From NCBI GenBank assembly GCA_016217545.1, contig JACRHT010000011.1:186001-250000 (forward strand): a stretch of 64,000 nt of DNA, read 5' to 3'. Made by a program: the position numbers and the translations under genes. This document shows positions 25,910 to 34,547 of this stretch, one piece after another. Origin of the DNA: Opitutia bacterium. Its GTDB lineage: Bacteria; Verrucomicrobiota; Verrucomicrobiia; Opitutales; Opitutaceae. The notes beneath the pieces are model-generated. The model did no database searches. It was not told where the DNA came from and saw only the letters and a program-made list of their open reading frames with translations. Each line of letters begins with the position of its first letter. The stretch's first letter is position 1.

Positions 25910-26571
25910 TTCTTTTCCGCCGCCACCGCATCTCCGCCCGCGTTCGTCGCACGGTGCTCGCGCAGCAAATACCGCATCAGTTCGTTGCCGACCCACTCCA
26001 TGTCGTGCACGAGCGCACGCACGCGCCCGCTGAGAAAATGACGCCCCAAATGCACCGGGATCGCGATCGCCAGACCCGCCGCCGCCGTCAACAGCGCCTC
26101 CATCATCCCGCCCGACAGCACCGACGGCGTCGCGTAGTTGCCGCCGTTCCTGAACAACCAGAACGTCTTGATCATCCCGAGCAACGTGCCGAGCAAACCG
26201 AGCAACGGCGCCACCTGCGCGATCGCCGCCAGCGTGCCGATGCGCCGCTCAAGGATCGGGATCTCCGTCAACGCCGCCTCTTGCACCGCGAAGCGCATCC
26301 CCTGCTCGTCATCGCCCGCGTGCCGCAAACCCGCCTTCACGACCGCCGCGATCGGGCCCGGAGTCTCCTCGCACAGCGTCAGCGCCTCCATCAAACGGCC
26401 CTTCTGCAACAGATTCTTGATGCCGTTGAGAAACTCCGTGGAGCGAATCTGCCCGCGATGCAGGAACAACGCGCGCTCCATGAAAATCACCAGCCCGGCG
26501 AGGCCGAGCAGGAGCAGCAGCCACATCACCGGGCCGCCTTGCGCAAAAATACCGTAGCTGAATGCCGTCAT
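25906..26571 (-). CDS. exbB: ExbB/TolQ/MotA-family proton channel protein
   Basis: The 221-residue protein has three membrane segments (about residues 14-31, 113-137 and 157-173) in the MotA/TolQ/ExbB pattern. It contains IGTLAAIAQVAPLLGLLGTL and EALLTAAAGLAIAIPVHLG. Thr in GLLGTL (T129) matches E. coli ExbB T148. In the last helix, families usually have TT or AT before AAGL; here the position matching T181 is A163, with T162 just before it. It starts 55 bases after the TPR gene and overlaps exbD. Confidence 0.85.
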   Translation of the reverse strand: MTAFSYGIFAQGGPVMWLLLLLGLAGLVIFMERALFLHRGQIRSTEFLNGIKNLLQKGRLMEALTLCEETPGPIAAVVKAGLRHAGDDEQGMRFAVQEAALTEIPILERRIGTLAAIAQVAPLLGLLGTLLGMIKTFWLFRNGGNYATPSVLSGGMMEALLTAAAGLAIAIPVHLGRHFLSGRVRALVHDMEWVGNELMRYLLREHRATNAGGDAVAAEKK

Positions 26572-26626
26572 GAAATTCCGCGCGCATCATGCGCCGCGCC
26601 TCCGCTCCGTCCATGCGAAACCTCGC

Positions 26627-29233
26627 TCATGGCTTCGCCGCCTCCGCCGGCGCGCGGAACCGCGCGAGCTTCGCCGCGGCCTGCGCCGAGCCGCCGAGCT
26701 TGTTGTCCAGGATCAACTGGTAGGCGCGCTGCGCCTCGTCGAGCTTGCCCGTATCTTCGAGCAATTGCCCGAGCTCGAGCAGCGTCTTCGCCATCCACCA
26801 GCGACCGTTCGCGCCGAGCTTCGCCGCCTGCGCCGCATCCATCAGGAACGCGTCCACGACGCCCCACAACACGACTTGCGCCTCGGGCACGCGACCGCGG
26901 CGCGACAGCGCGAAACCCCACTTGTAACCCGCCTCGACGCGCAGGTCCGCCGACGCCGTCGGCAAATCCCGCAAGCGCTCATACAGCGCCGCCGCGCTCT
27001 CGTAGTTCGTGACGTTGTTGGCGCCTTGCGCGAACAGGCTATCCGCCAGCGCCAGCTGCGCCAGCAACACGTCCGGATGCTGGCCGCGGTTGTTGATCAA
27101 ATCCTCATAGACCAAGCGCGCCGAGCCGAAGTCATTCAATTTCCGCAACAGGTCGCCCTGTTTCAGGCGCGCGTAGAAGACCAGTTCGCTGTTCTTGTAG
27201 TCGTTCGACAACCGCTCCATCAGCTTGTGCGCGTCCTGCAAATTGCGATCGAGCCCTTGCTGCTCCGCATACAGCGCCGCCTCGTAGAGTGCGAACGGCG
27301 CGAACTCGCTCGTCTTGTTCGCGTCCACCATGTCGACGAGCGTCTTCTGCGCCCGCGCGAGTTCGCCACGCCGCGCCTGCCGCGACGCCTGCACGATGTA
27401 GGAATAGAGCGCAGCCTTCGAATCGCGGAAATCCGCCCGCAACTTGTCGAGCAGCGCCGCGCCATCCGCGTCGCGTCCGAGGTCGAGCAACGCCTGCGCT
27501 TTCAACAACAGCGCCGTGCTCGTGACCTCGTTCTTCAGCGCCGGCTCGAGTTGCGCGCCCGCCGCCGCCGCGATCAATTCGTCGACCTGCGTCGCGGCCG
27601 CCTGCTGCGCGCCGTTGTCATAGGACAGCTTCGCTCGCAACCACAGCAGCCGCACGCGCAGCTCGCCGGGCACGTTCGCCGTGCCGCCCGCGAGCAATTT
27701 CTCCACGCGCGCCTGCGCCGGTGCGTTTTGCCCGCGCGCCTGCATTTCGCGGATCAGGTTCCACTCGGCCTGCCAGCGATTCTCGACGTCGAAGTTCGGG
27801 TTGCCCGCCATCTCATCGAGCAAAGTCGCCGCCGCCTCGATGCGCTCGGCGCGGATGTCCGACAACACGCGCTGAAAAATCAGCACGCCCGCCGGCACCA
27901 CCTGCGGCGCCGCGTGCACATCGCGCAACATCGCTTCGTAGGCATCGGCGGCGTTCTTGTAGTCGCCCGCGCGGAAATACGCCTCGGCCACGAGCACGCC
28001 GAGTTCCGACTTCTCGCGCCCCTCCGGCACGAGCGCGCGCAATTGCGAGGCGAGATCCGCCGCCGCGCGATAGAGCCGCAAATCCCACGCGACCGACAAA
28101 CGCACGCCGAGCGCCGCGGGTTTCAGCGGCGAGCCCGGGAAAAATTCGAGCAGCAACCGCGCGTCCTCTTCCGCCGCGTTGTATTGGCGGTCCTGCAGGG
28201 CGATCTGCGCGCGCACCAGCCGGAGATCCTCGATGATCGGATGCAGCGTCGGTGCCGCGATCAACTCGCTCAACATCCGGCGCAGTTCCTCGCGATCCGC
28301 CGGCGTGCGCGAGCCGCGCGCGAGCAAATACAGGGCGGTGCGCTGCGTCTCGGGCTTCACGGCGCCGCGCACCAGCTGCACCAGCGCGCGCCGGCCCTCG
28401 GCCGTGCCTTCGCCCGCGATCAAGCCGAGCATCAGGCGGAACTGGTCCGCCGTTTCCCGCTCCGTCGCCGGCAGCACCGACAGCGCGCGCTGCAACGCCG
28501 CCTTCGCCTCCGCATCGCGGTTCAAAGCGTGCAACGCCGTCGCATAGGTCCGCACATAAACGTAGCCCGGCCGCGTGCCCTGCAACTGCTCGACGTTGTT
28601 GCGCATAGTGGCGAGTCGCGCCTCGTCGGGCGGCGCCACCCGCAACTGCGCCTGCGCCTGACCCAGCGTGAAACGCGCGCGCTGCTGGTCCGACACCGCC
28701 GCTTGGATCGCCTGATCGTAGAGCGAATTCGCGCGCGCGATGTCGTTGTCCAAATCCGCAATCTGCGCCTGCAAAAACAACCACCACCCGCGTTCCGCGC
28801 TCGTCAGGTGGTCGGCATTGACCTCCTTGAGTTCATTGCGCGCCGCGTCCCGCCGCCGCGCGTGCGCCGCGAGCAGGCCCGCGCGCAACCGATAAGCGCT
28901 GTCGCTCGCGCCGTTGTAAGCCTTCAGCTCCGTCTCCGCCGCCGCGAGATCGCCGCTGTCGAGCAGCGCCGTGACGAGCGCCAGCGCGACGCGTGGACGC
29001 GCCTCGGCCGCCAGCGCCGGATCGCCGAGGATGTCCCGATAAAGCTGCGCCGCGGTCGCGGGAAATCCCGCCTGCAACGCCCGGTTCGCGCGGCCTTCCG
29101 CCACGATCCATTCGCCCGGCGCGGTGGCGGCGTTCGTGCGCTCCGCCGCGAGCGGACTCGGGCTCGCCAACTGCGCACGCATCACGGGCGTCAGCAGCAC
29201 CAGCATCGCAGCGACACGCACAATTTTTCTCAT
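26627..29233 (-). CDS. Exported tetratricopeptide-repeat protein, first gene of ExbB/ExbD operon
   Basis: The 868-residue protein starts with a signal peptide (MRKIVRVAAMLVLLTPVMRA, then QLASPSP). The rest is almost entirely helical repeats with TPR spacing, for example ANRALQAGFPATAAQLYRDI, AEAYFRAGDYKNAADAYEAM and LEDTGKLDEAQRAYQLILDN. It is probably periplasmic. It is the promoter-proximal gene of a four-gene operon with exbB, exbD and a TonB-like gene. TPR proteins occur with some TonB systems (for example Vibrio TonB2). The partner and substrate are unknown. Start 29233 is an ATG just before the signal peptide. Confidence 0.75.
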   Translation of the reverse strand: MRKIVRVAAMLVLLTPVMRAQLASPSPLAAERTNAATAPGEWIVAEGRANRALQAGFPATAAQLYRDILGDPALAAEARPRVALALVTALLDSGDLAAAETELKAYNGASDSAYRLRAGLLAAHARRRDAARNELKEVNADHLTSAERGWWLFLQAQIADLDNDIARANSLYDQAIQAAVSDQQRARFTLGQAQAQLRVAPPDEARLATMRNNVEQLQGTRPGYVYVRTYATALHALNRDAEAKAALQRALSVLPATERETADQFRLMLGLIAGEGTAEGRRALVQLVRGAVKPETQRTALYLLARGSRTPADREELRRMLSELIAAPTLHPIIEDLRLVRAQIALQDRQYNAAEEDARLLLEFFPGSPLKPAALGVRLSVAWDLRLYRAAADLASQLRALVPEGREKSELGVLVAEAYFRAGDYKNAADAYEAMLRDVHAAPQVVPAGVLIFQRVLSDIRAERIEAAATLLDEMAGNPNFDVENRWQAEWNLIREMQARGQNAPAQARVEKLLAGGTANVPGELRVRLLWLRAKLSYDNGAQQAAATQVDELIAAAAGAQLEPALKNEVTSTALLLKAQALLDLGRDADGAALLDKLRADFRDSKAALYSYIVQASRQARRGELARAQKTLVDMVDANKTSEFAPFALYEAALYAEQQGLDRNLQDAHKLMERLSNDYKNSELVFYARLKQGDLLRKLNDFGSARLVYEDLINNRGQHPDVLLAQLALADSLFAQGANNVTNYESAAALYERLRDLPTASADLRVEAGYKWGFALSRRGRVPEAQVVLWGVVDAFLMDAAQAAKLGANGRWWMAKTLLELGQLLEDTGKLDEAQRAYQLILDNKLGGSAQAAAKLARFRAPAEAAKP

Positions 29234-29403
29234 GGGCGGGGCATCGTGCGTTTGGCGCCGGACACTGGCAAGCCTCCGTCCGCGGCCCCATTCGGCCCGG
29301 CCGCCACCCAAGACACCGTCCCGGGCCGCGCTAGGGTGAACCCGCGTTTGCGCGCCCCGCGTTCTCCCGCTCCACTACCGCCGTTCCTGGGTTCCACGCT
29401 CCC

Positions 29404-31101
29404 ATGGTTTCACCTCTGCCCGCCAACGAAGCGCAGCGGCTCGCCGCGTTGCGCTCCTACGCCATCCTCGACACCGCGCCCGAGCGCGAATACGAGGACC
29501 TCGTCGCGCTCGCCGCCGAGATCTGCGGCGCTCCGCTGGCCTCCATCACCTTCGTCGACGAGGCGCGGCAATGGTTCAAGGCCCGCGTCGGTTTCCCCGA
29601 GGCCGCAACTCCGCGCGAGATTTCGTTCTGCGCCCACGCCATCGTCGCGCCGCACGGCGACGACCTCTTCGTGGTCAACCACGCCGACGCGGATCCTGTT
29701 TTCCGCCACTTCGACAACGTCACCGGTCCGCCGCAGATCCGCTTCTACGCCGGCGCGCCGCTGGTCACGCCGGACGGCTTTGCCCTCGGCACGCTTTGCG
29801 TCCTCGACCGCCAGCCACGCCTCCTGACCGAGTCGCAGGCCCGCGCGCTCCGGGTCCTGCGCCGCCACGTCGTCAACGCCCTCGAGTTGCGCCGTCTGGT
29901 TCACGCCCAATCCGCCACCATCGCCGAACTCCACGCCACGCAACACGCGCTCGAGACTGCCCGCGTTTCCGCCCTCGCCGCGACCGACGCGAAAAGCCGT
30001 TTCCTCGCGACCATGAGTCACGAGATCCGCACGCCGATGAACGCCGTGGTCGGGATGACCGATCTGCTCGCACGCACGCCACTCACGTCCGAGCAGCACG
30101 AGGCCGTCTTCACCATCCGCGCAAGCGGCGAACTCCTCCTGCGCCTCGTCGGCGACATCCTCGACCTCGCCAAAATCGAAGCCGGCAAACTCGAACTCGA
30201 GGAAGCGCCCTTCAACATCCGCGAATGTCTGGAGCACGCGCTGCGCCTCGTGCGCTCCACCGCCCAGTCCAAAGGCCTCAGCCTCGAACTCGCGGTCGCG
30301 CCGGATCTCCCGGCCGAAGTCAGCGGCGATGTCACGCGGCTCACGCAGATCCTCGTGAACCTCCTTTCCAACGCCGTGAAATTCACCGCGCGTGGCACCG
30401 TCACCGTGCGGGCTTCGGCGCAGCGGACGGATGACGAACACTATCAACTCTCGTTCGCCGTCAGCGACACCGGCATCGGCCTCCGGCCGGAGGAACTCGC
30501 GCACCTGTTCCAGGATTTTTCGCAAGCCCACGCCTCCACCACGCGTCGCTACGGCGGCACCGGCCTCGGCCTCGCCATCAGCCAGCGCCTCGCCGCTCTC
30601 CTCGGCGGCCGAATCCACGTCGAGAGCGCACCCGGCCGCGGCTCGACCTTCACCGCAACCGTGCTCGCGCGCCCGGTCGCCGAGGCAGCCACCGGACCGC
30701 TCGACACGTCGTTTGCGCAGCGCCATCCGGCGCGCGTGCTCTTCGCCGATGACAACTTGGTGAACCGACGCGTCGCGCTCCAACAACTCCGACGCCTTGG
30801 CTACTCGCCCGACGTTGCCGACGACGGCTCCGACGCGCTCGCACGCTGGCGCGTCGGCGACCACGACCTCGTGCTGCTCGATGTCGAGATGCCCGGCCTC
30901 GACGGACACGAGGTCTGCGCCGCCATCCGTCGCGAAGGCCATCGCCCGCGCCCCGCGATCATCATGTTGACCGGACACGCCGGCGCCGGCGCCCGCGCGG
31001 CAAGCATCGCCTGCGGCGCCGACGAGCAACTCGTGAAACCCGTCACGCTCGACGTGCTCGCGCACACGCTCGCCCGCACGCTGGCCGAGCGCCGCGCCTG
31101 A
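29404..31101 (+). CDS. Hybrid histidine kinase: GAF, HisKA, HATPase, receiver
   Basis: The 565-residue cytoplasmic protein has no membrane segment. A GAF domain spans about residues 20-165 ([46 protein letters not shown]). HisKA follows with the phospho-accepting H206 in [14 protein letters not shown]. The HATPase domain has the N box [15 protein letters not shown] and [11 protein letters not shown] receiver domain ends the protein with D493 in [11 protein letters not shown] and the Lys in LVKPVT. No separate output regulator is encoded next to it. It is divergent from the TPR/ExbB operon (170-base gap) and lies upstream of lemA. Confidence 0.9.
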   Translation: MVSPLPANEAQRLAALRSYAILDTAPEREYEDLVALAAEICGAPLASITFVDEARQWFKARVGFPEAATPREISFCAHAIVAPHGDDLFVVNHADADPVFRHFDNVTGPPQIRFYAGAPLVTPDGFALGTLCVLDRQPRLLTESQARALRVLRRHVVNALELRRLVHAQSATIAELHATQHALETARVSALAATDAKSRFLATMSHEIRTPMNAVVGMTDLLARTPLTSEQHEAVFTIRASGELLLRLVGDILDLAKIEAGKLELEEAPFNIRECLEHALRLVRSTAQSKGLSLELAVAPDLPAEVSGDVTRLTQILVNLLSNAVKFTARGTVTVRASAQRTDDEHYQLSFAVSDTGIGLRPEELAHLFQDFSQAHASTTRRYGGTGLGLAISQRLAALLGGRIHVESAPGRGSTFTATVLARPVAEAATGPLDTSFAQRHPARVLFADDNLVNRRVALQQLRRLGYSPDVADDGSDALARWRVGDHDLVLLDVEMPGLDGHEVCAAIRREGHRPRPAIIMLTGHAGAGARAASIACGADEQLVKPVTLDVLAHTLARTLAERRA

Positions 31102-31212
31102 TCGCGCGCCACCGCGCCGCTCGAAACAAGCTCGATTCCTGTAGCGGGAATCCACTCGCGCCCGCCTCCGCCTTTGGCAAGGCTGCGCGCGTCTAAGTCC
31201 ACCGCCACTACC

Positions 31213-31806
31213 ATGATTATCGCTCTTCTCGTTCTCCTCGGCCTCGCCGCCGTGTTGGCCTTCTGGGTCGCGGGTTCCTACAACTCGCTCGTCACACTCC
31301 GCAACCGCTTCAAAAACGCGTTCGCCCAAATCGACGTCCAGCTCAAGCGCCGCTACGACCTCATCCCGAACCTCGTCGAAACGGCCAAGGGCTACCTGAA
31401 ACACGAGCGCGAGACGCTCGAAGCCGTCATCAAGGCCCGCAACGTCGCCTACGCCGCCGCGCAAACCGCCGCCGCCAATCCCGCCGACGCCGGCGCAATG
31501 AAGAACCTCCTCGGCGCCGAGTCCGGCCTCGCCGGCGCGATGTCCCGCCTGATGGTCGTCTCCGAGCAATACCCCGACCTCAAGGCCAACCAGAACATGA
31601 TGCAGCTCACCGAGGAGCTCACCTCGACCGAGAACAAAATCTCCTTCGCCCGCCAGGCCTACAACGACGCGGTCACGAGCTACAACACGAGCCGCGAGAG
31701 CTTCCCGACGAACATCCTCGCCGGCATGTTCAACTTCGCCGAAGCCCAACTCTTCCAGGTCGACAACGCCGCCGAACGCGCCGCGCCGCAAGTGAAGTTC
31801 TCCTAA
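31213..31806 (+). CDS. lemA: LemA family protein
   Basis: The 197-residue protein has one N-terminal membrane segment (IIALLVLLGLAAVLAFWVAG) and the LemA block NSLVTLRNRFKNAFAQIDVQ plus LKRRYDLIPNLVETAKGYLK, then AYNDAVTSYNTSRESFPTNI at the end. The family forms helical bundles at the membrane; its molecular role is not settled. It begins a plus-strand operon with a DUF4870 protein, a coiled-coil protein and an M48 protease (gaps of 19, 8 and 6 bases). LemA next to M48 proteases is a recurrent arrangement. ATG 31213 is chosen over an upstream start because it precedes the membrane segment directly. Confidence 0.93.
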   Translation: MIIALLVLLGLAAVLAFWVAGSYNSLVTLRNRFKNAFAQIDVQLKRRYDLIPNLVETAKGYLKHERETLEAVIKARNVAYAAAQTAAANPADAGAMKNLLGAESGLAGAMSRLMVVSEQYPDLKANQNMMQLTEELTSTENKISFARQAYNDAVTSYNTSRESFPTNILAGMFNFAEAQLFQVDNAAERAAPQVKFS

Positions 31807-31825
31807 CTCGAACTCGACTACCTCC

Positions 31826-32191
31826 ATGCAGTCTGTCTCCGCCGTTCCTCCCTTAAGCATGCCCAGCGGTAACGAAAAAATCTGGAGCATCCTCTGCCAC
31901 ATCTCCGTGTTTTCCGTCGGCATCGGCCTGGTGCTGCCTCTCGCCGTCTATCTGGCCTACCGCCACGAATCTCCTTACGCGGCCGGCAACGCAAAGGAAG
32001 CGCTGAACTTTCACCTCTCCCTCCTGCTCTACTGCCTCTGCTGCATTCCGCTAATTTTCCTCCTCGGACTCGGCGTCGCCCTGATCATCGCGATGGGTTT
32101 CGGTTCCTTGATTCTCGGCATTATCGCGGCAGTGAAAGCCTCTGACGGCATCGCTTACCGCTATCCATTCACCATCCGCTGGATCAACTAA
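31826..32191 (+). CDS. DUF4870 family membrane protein
   Basis: The 121-residue protein has the DUF4870 pattern: IWSILCHISVFSVGIGLVLP, YRHESPYAAGNAKEALNFHL and a final membrane pair around IFLLGLGVALIIAMGFGSLI, ending AYRYPFTIRWIN. Three membrane segments are predicted. The function of the family is unknown. It sits between lemA and a coiled-coil gene in the M48 protease operon, which suggests an envelope role. Confidence 0.85.
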   Translation: MQSVSAVPPLSMPSGNEKIWSILCHISVFSVGIGLVLPLAVYLAYRHESPYAAGNAKEALNFHLSLLLYCLCCIPLIFLLGLGVALIIAMGFGSLILGIIAAVKASDGIAYRYPFTIRWIN

Positions 32192-32199
32192 CGCCGACC

Positions 32200-32514
32200 A
32201 TGGGCTGGGGACGCATGTTTCTGCTCGGCAATGTCGGGCAGCAGATGGACATCCAGGACACGCAGCGCGCGATGCGCGAGCTGGCGAGCGAAACGGAGCG
32301 TGCCTCACGCGCCTGCGACCACGCCGCGCGCTCCGTCGACGAACTCGCCCGCGAAAACACCGAGCTGAAACTCTACCTCGCCGCCGTTACGCGCCTGCTG
32401 CTGGCAAAAGGAGTGATCTCGCCGCGCGAACTCGCCGACATCGTCGACGCCATCGACCGTTCCGATGGTCGCGCTGACGGCGGTTACTCAGGCAAAATTA
32501 CTCCGCCCGGCTAG
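32200..32514 (+). CDS. Small coiled-coil protein of the lemA-M48 operon, unknown function
   Basis: The 104-residue product is not recognised. Residues 14-65 (MDIQDTQRAMRELASETERA, then SRACDHAARSVDELARENTE) have heptad-like spacing consistent with a coiled coil. A short folded tail follows (LLLAKGVISPRELADIVDAI). No signal peptide or membrane segment is evident. It starts 8 bases after the DUF4870 gene and ends 6 bases before the protease, so it belongs to the operon. Confidence 0.65.
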   Translation: MGWGRMFLLGNVGQQMDIQDTQRAMRELASETERASRACDHAARSVDELARENTELKLYLAAVTRLLLAKGVISPRELADIVDAIDRSDGRADGGYSGKITPPG

Positions 32515-32520
32515 TCAGCG

Positions 32521-34542
32521 ATGGATTTCTTCGAAGCCCAAGCCCGCGCGAAACGCCGCACCAACCGGCTCGTCATCCTGTTCGCGCTCGCCGTGCTCGG
32601 CACCATCGCCGCGAGCTACGTCGCCGCCGTCGCGATCGTCGGCCTGAACGCCAGCCGCGAACGCCCCTCGCGCTACGACTCCGAGCGCACGCCTTTCGTT
32701 TACTGGGACCCGACCATCTTCACCGGCGTCGCCGTCGCGACACTTGCCGTCGTCAGCCTCGCCTCGCTCTATAAATGGTCGCAAATGCGCGCGGGCGGCT
32801 CCGCCGTCGCCGAACTCGTCGGCGGCCGCCGCATCGATCCGCACACGACCAACCTCCACGAACGCCGCCTGCTCAACGTCGTCGAGGAGATGGCCATCGC
32901 CTCCGGCACGCCCGTGCCCGCCGTCTACGTGCTCGACGAGGAGCCCGCGATCAACGCCTTCGCCGCCGGCCTCACCACGTCCGACGCCGTCGTCGCCGTC
33001 ACGCGCGGCACCTTGGAAAAACTCACGCGCGACGAGCTGCAGGGCGTCGTCGGCCACGAGTTCAGCCACATTCTGAACGGCGACATGCGGCTCAACGTGA
33101 AGCTCGCCGCCATCGTCTTCGGCATCCTCGTCATTGGCCTGCTCGGTCGCGGCATCCTCGAAGGCCTCGGCCGCGGCCGCGTGCGCAGCAGCGGCGACAA
33201 GAAAGGCGGCGGCATGGCCGCCATCCTCGCCGTCGGCGTAGCGCTTCTGCTCATCGGCTACGTCGGCTACTTCTTCGGCCGGCTCATCCAAGCCGCCGTG
33301 TCACGCCAACGCGAATTCCTCGCCGACGCCTCCGCCGTGCAATTCACGCGCAACCCCGCCGGCCTCTCCGGCGCCCTGAAAAAAATCGGCGGCTACGCCA
33401 TCGGCTCCAACCTCACCGCCAAACACGCCTCCGAGATCGGCCACTTCTTTTTCGCGCAAGGCTTCACCTCGTTCTTCGGCGGACTCTGGGCCACGCACCC
33501 GCCGCTCGCCGAACGCCTCCGCGCCATCGACCCGCGCTGGGACGGCCAGCTTTTCGAGTCGCCCGAAGTCGTCGACGTCGCCGCCGAATCCTTCGCCTCC
33601 GCCGGCCTCGCCGGTCCCGCGCCGACGGCGCGCCACACCGCCGCCTCCCCGCGCGCCACGCCGCCGCCGCTCGTGCGCGAGGTCGTCCGCGAAGGCGAGT
33701 CCCCCGCACCCGCCCACGCGCCCTTCGCACCCGCTGCGGTCACCGCGAGCATCGGTGCGCTGACTGAGCAACACTTCCTCGAAGCCCGCGTGTTGCTCGA
33801 CGCCGTCCCGCCCGAACTCCGCACCGCCACGCGCACCGCCGCGACCGCCATCCCGCTCGTCTACGCGCTGATCCTCGACGCCAGTCCGGCCACGCGCGAC
33901 CGCCAGCTCGCTCTCATCACTCAACATTCCTCGCCCGCCCACGCCGACGCGGCCGCGGCCTTCGCTCCCGCGCTCGCGAGCCTCGACGAGCGCGCGAAAC
34001 TCCCGCTTTTCCAACTCTGCCTGCCCGCGCTGCGCACGCTCGACGCCGCCACGCTGGACCGCTTCGTCACTACGCTCGACGAGCTCGTCCATTCCGACGC
34101 GGAAGTCAGCGCCTTCGAGTTCGCGCTGCAAAAGATGCTCCTGCGCCAGCTCTCGCTCGCCCGCGCCAGCACGCCGCGCGCGCCCGTGCAATTCAGCTCC
34201 TTCCAACCGCTCGCAGGCGACATCGCGATCGTCCTCTCCGCCCTCGCCCGCGCCGGCGCGACGGAGCCGGCGCGCGTGTCCCTCGCCTTTGCCGCCGGCG
34301 TCGGCCAGCTCCCGCTCATCGCCGACCGGCTCGTGCTCACCGGCGCCGACGCCTGTTCGCTCGCCCACCTCGACGCCGCGCTCGACCGCCTCGCCGGCGC
34401 GTCGTTGCCCATCAAGCAACGCGTCCTCGCCGGCGCCGCTCAAGTCATCGGCGCCGACCGCGTCGTGCTGCCGCGCGAAGCCGACCTCTTCCGCGCCATC
34501 GCGGCCGCGATCGATTGCCCCGTCCCCGTCCTCGCCGCCTGA
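32521..34542 (+). CDS. M48 family zinc metalloprotease with long C-terminal extension
   Basis: The 673-residue protein has two N-terminal membrane segments (about residues 18-42 and 62-82), then an M48 catalytic domain. The zinc motif is H179-EFS-H183 (GHEFSHILNGDM) and the third ligand is E265 (REFLADASAVQF). Two further membrane segments lie between (AAIVFGILVIGLLGRG; MAAILAVGVALLLIGYVGYF). HtpX proteins end near residue 290-340. Here about 330 extra residues follow, Ala/Pro rich then mostly helical (TEQHFLEARVLLDAVPPELR), with no recognised domain. It is the last gene of the lemA operon and probably degrades membrane proteins. Its 3' end nearly touches the convergent gene at 34548. Confidence 0.88.
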   Translation: MDFFEAQARAKRRTNRLVILFALAVLGTIAASYVAAVAIVGLNASRERPSRYDSERTPFVYWDPTIFTGVAVATLAVVSLASLYKWSQMRAGGSAVAELVGGRRIDPHTTNLHERRLLNVVEEMAIASGTPVPAVYVLDEEPAINAFAAGLTTSDAVVAVTRGTLEKLTRDELQGVVGHEFSHILNGDMRLNVKLAAIVFGILVIGLLGRGILEGLGRGRVRSSGDKKGGGMAAILAVGVALLLIGYVGYFFGRLIQAAVSRQREFLADASAVQFTRNPAGLSGALKKIGGYAIGSNLTAKHASEIGHFFFAQGFTSFFGGLWATHPPLAERLRAIDPRWDGQLFESPEVVDVAAESFASAGLAGPAPTARHTAASPRATPPPLVREVVREGESPAPAHAPFAPAAVTASIGALTEQHFLEARVLLDAVPPELRTATRTAATAIPLVYALILDASPATRDRQLALITQHSSPAHADAAAAFAPALASLDERAKLPLFQLCLPALRTLDAATLDRFVTTLDELVHSDAEVSAFEFALQKMLLRQLSLARASTPRAPVQFSSFQPLAGDIAIVLSALARAGATEPARVSLAFAAGVGQLPLIADRLVLTGADACSLAHLDAALDRLAGASLPIKQRVLAGAAQVIGADRVVLPREADLFRAIAAAIDCPVPVLAA

Positions 34543-34547
34543 ACGGC

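Noticed and set aside
31180-31205. A possible sigma-54 promoter (TTTGGCAAGGCTGC) before lemA
   Set aside because: Spacing between the GG and GC elements is wrong for sigma-54.
29410-31923. An 837-codon minus-strand frame opposite the hybrid kinase and lemA
   Set aside because: It is antisense to genes with intact catalytic motifs and runs across a gene boundary.
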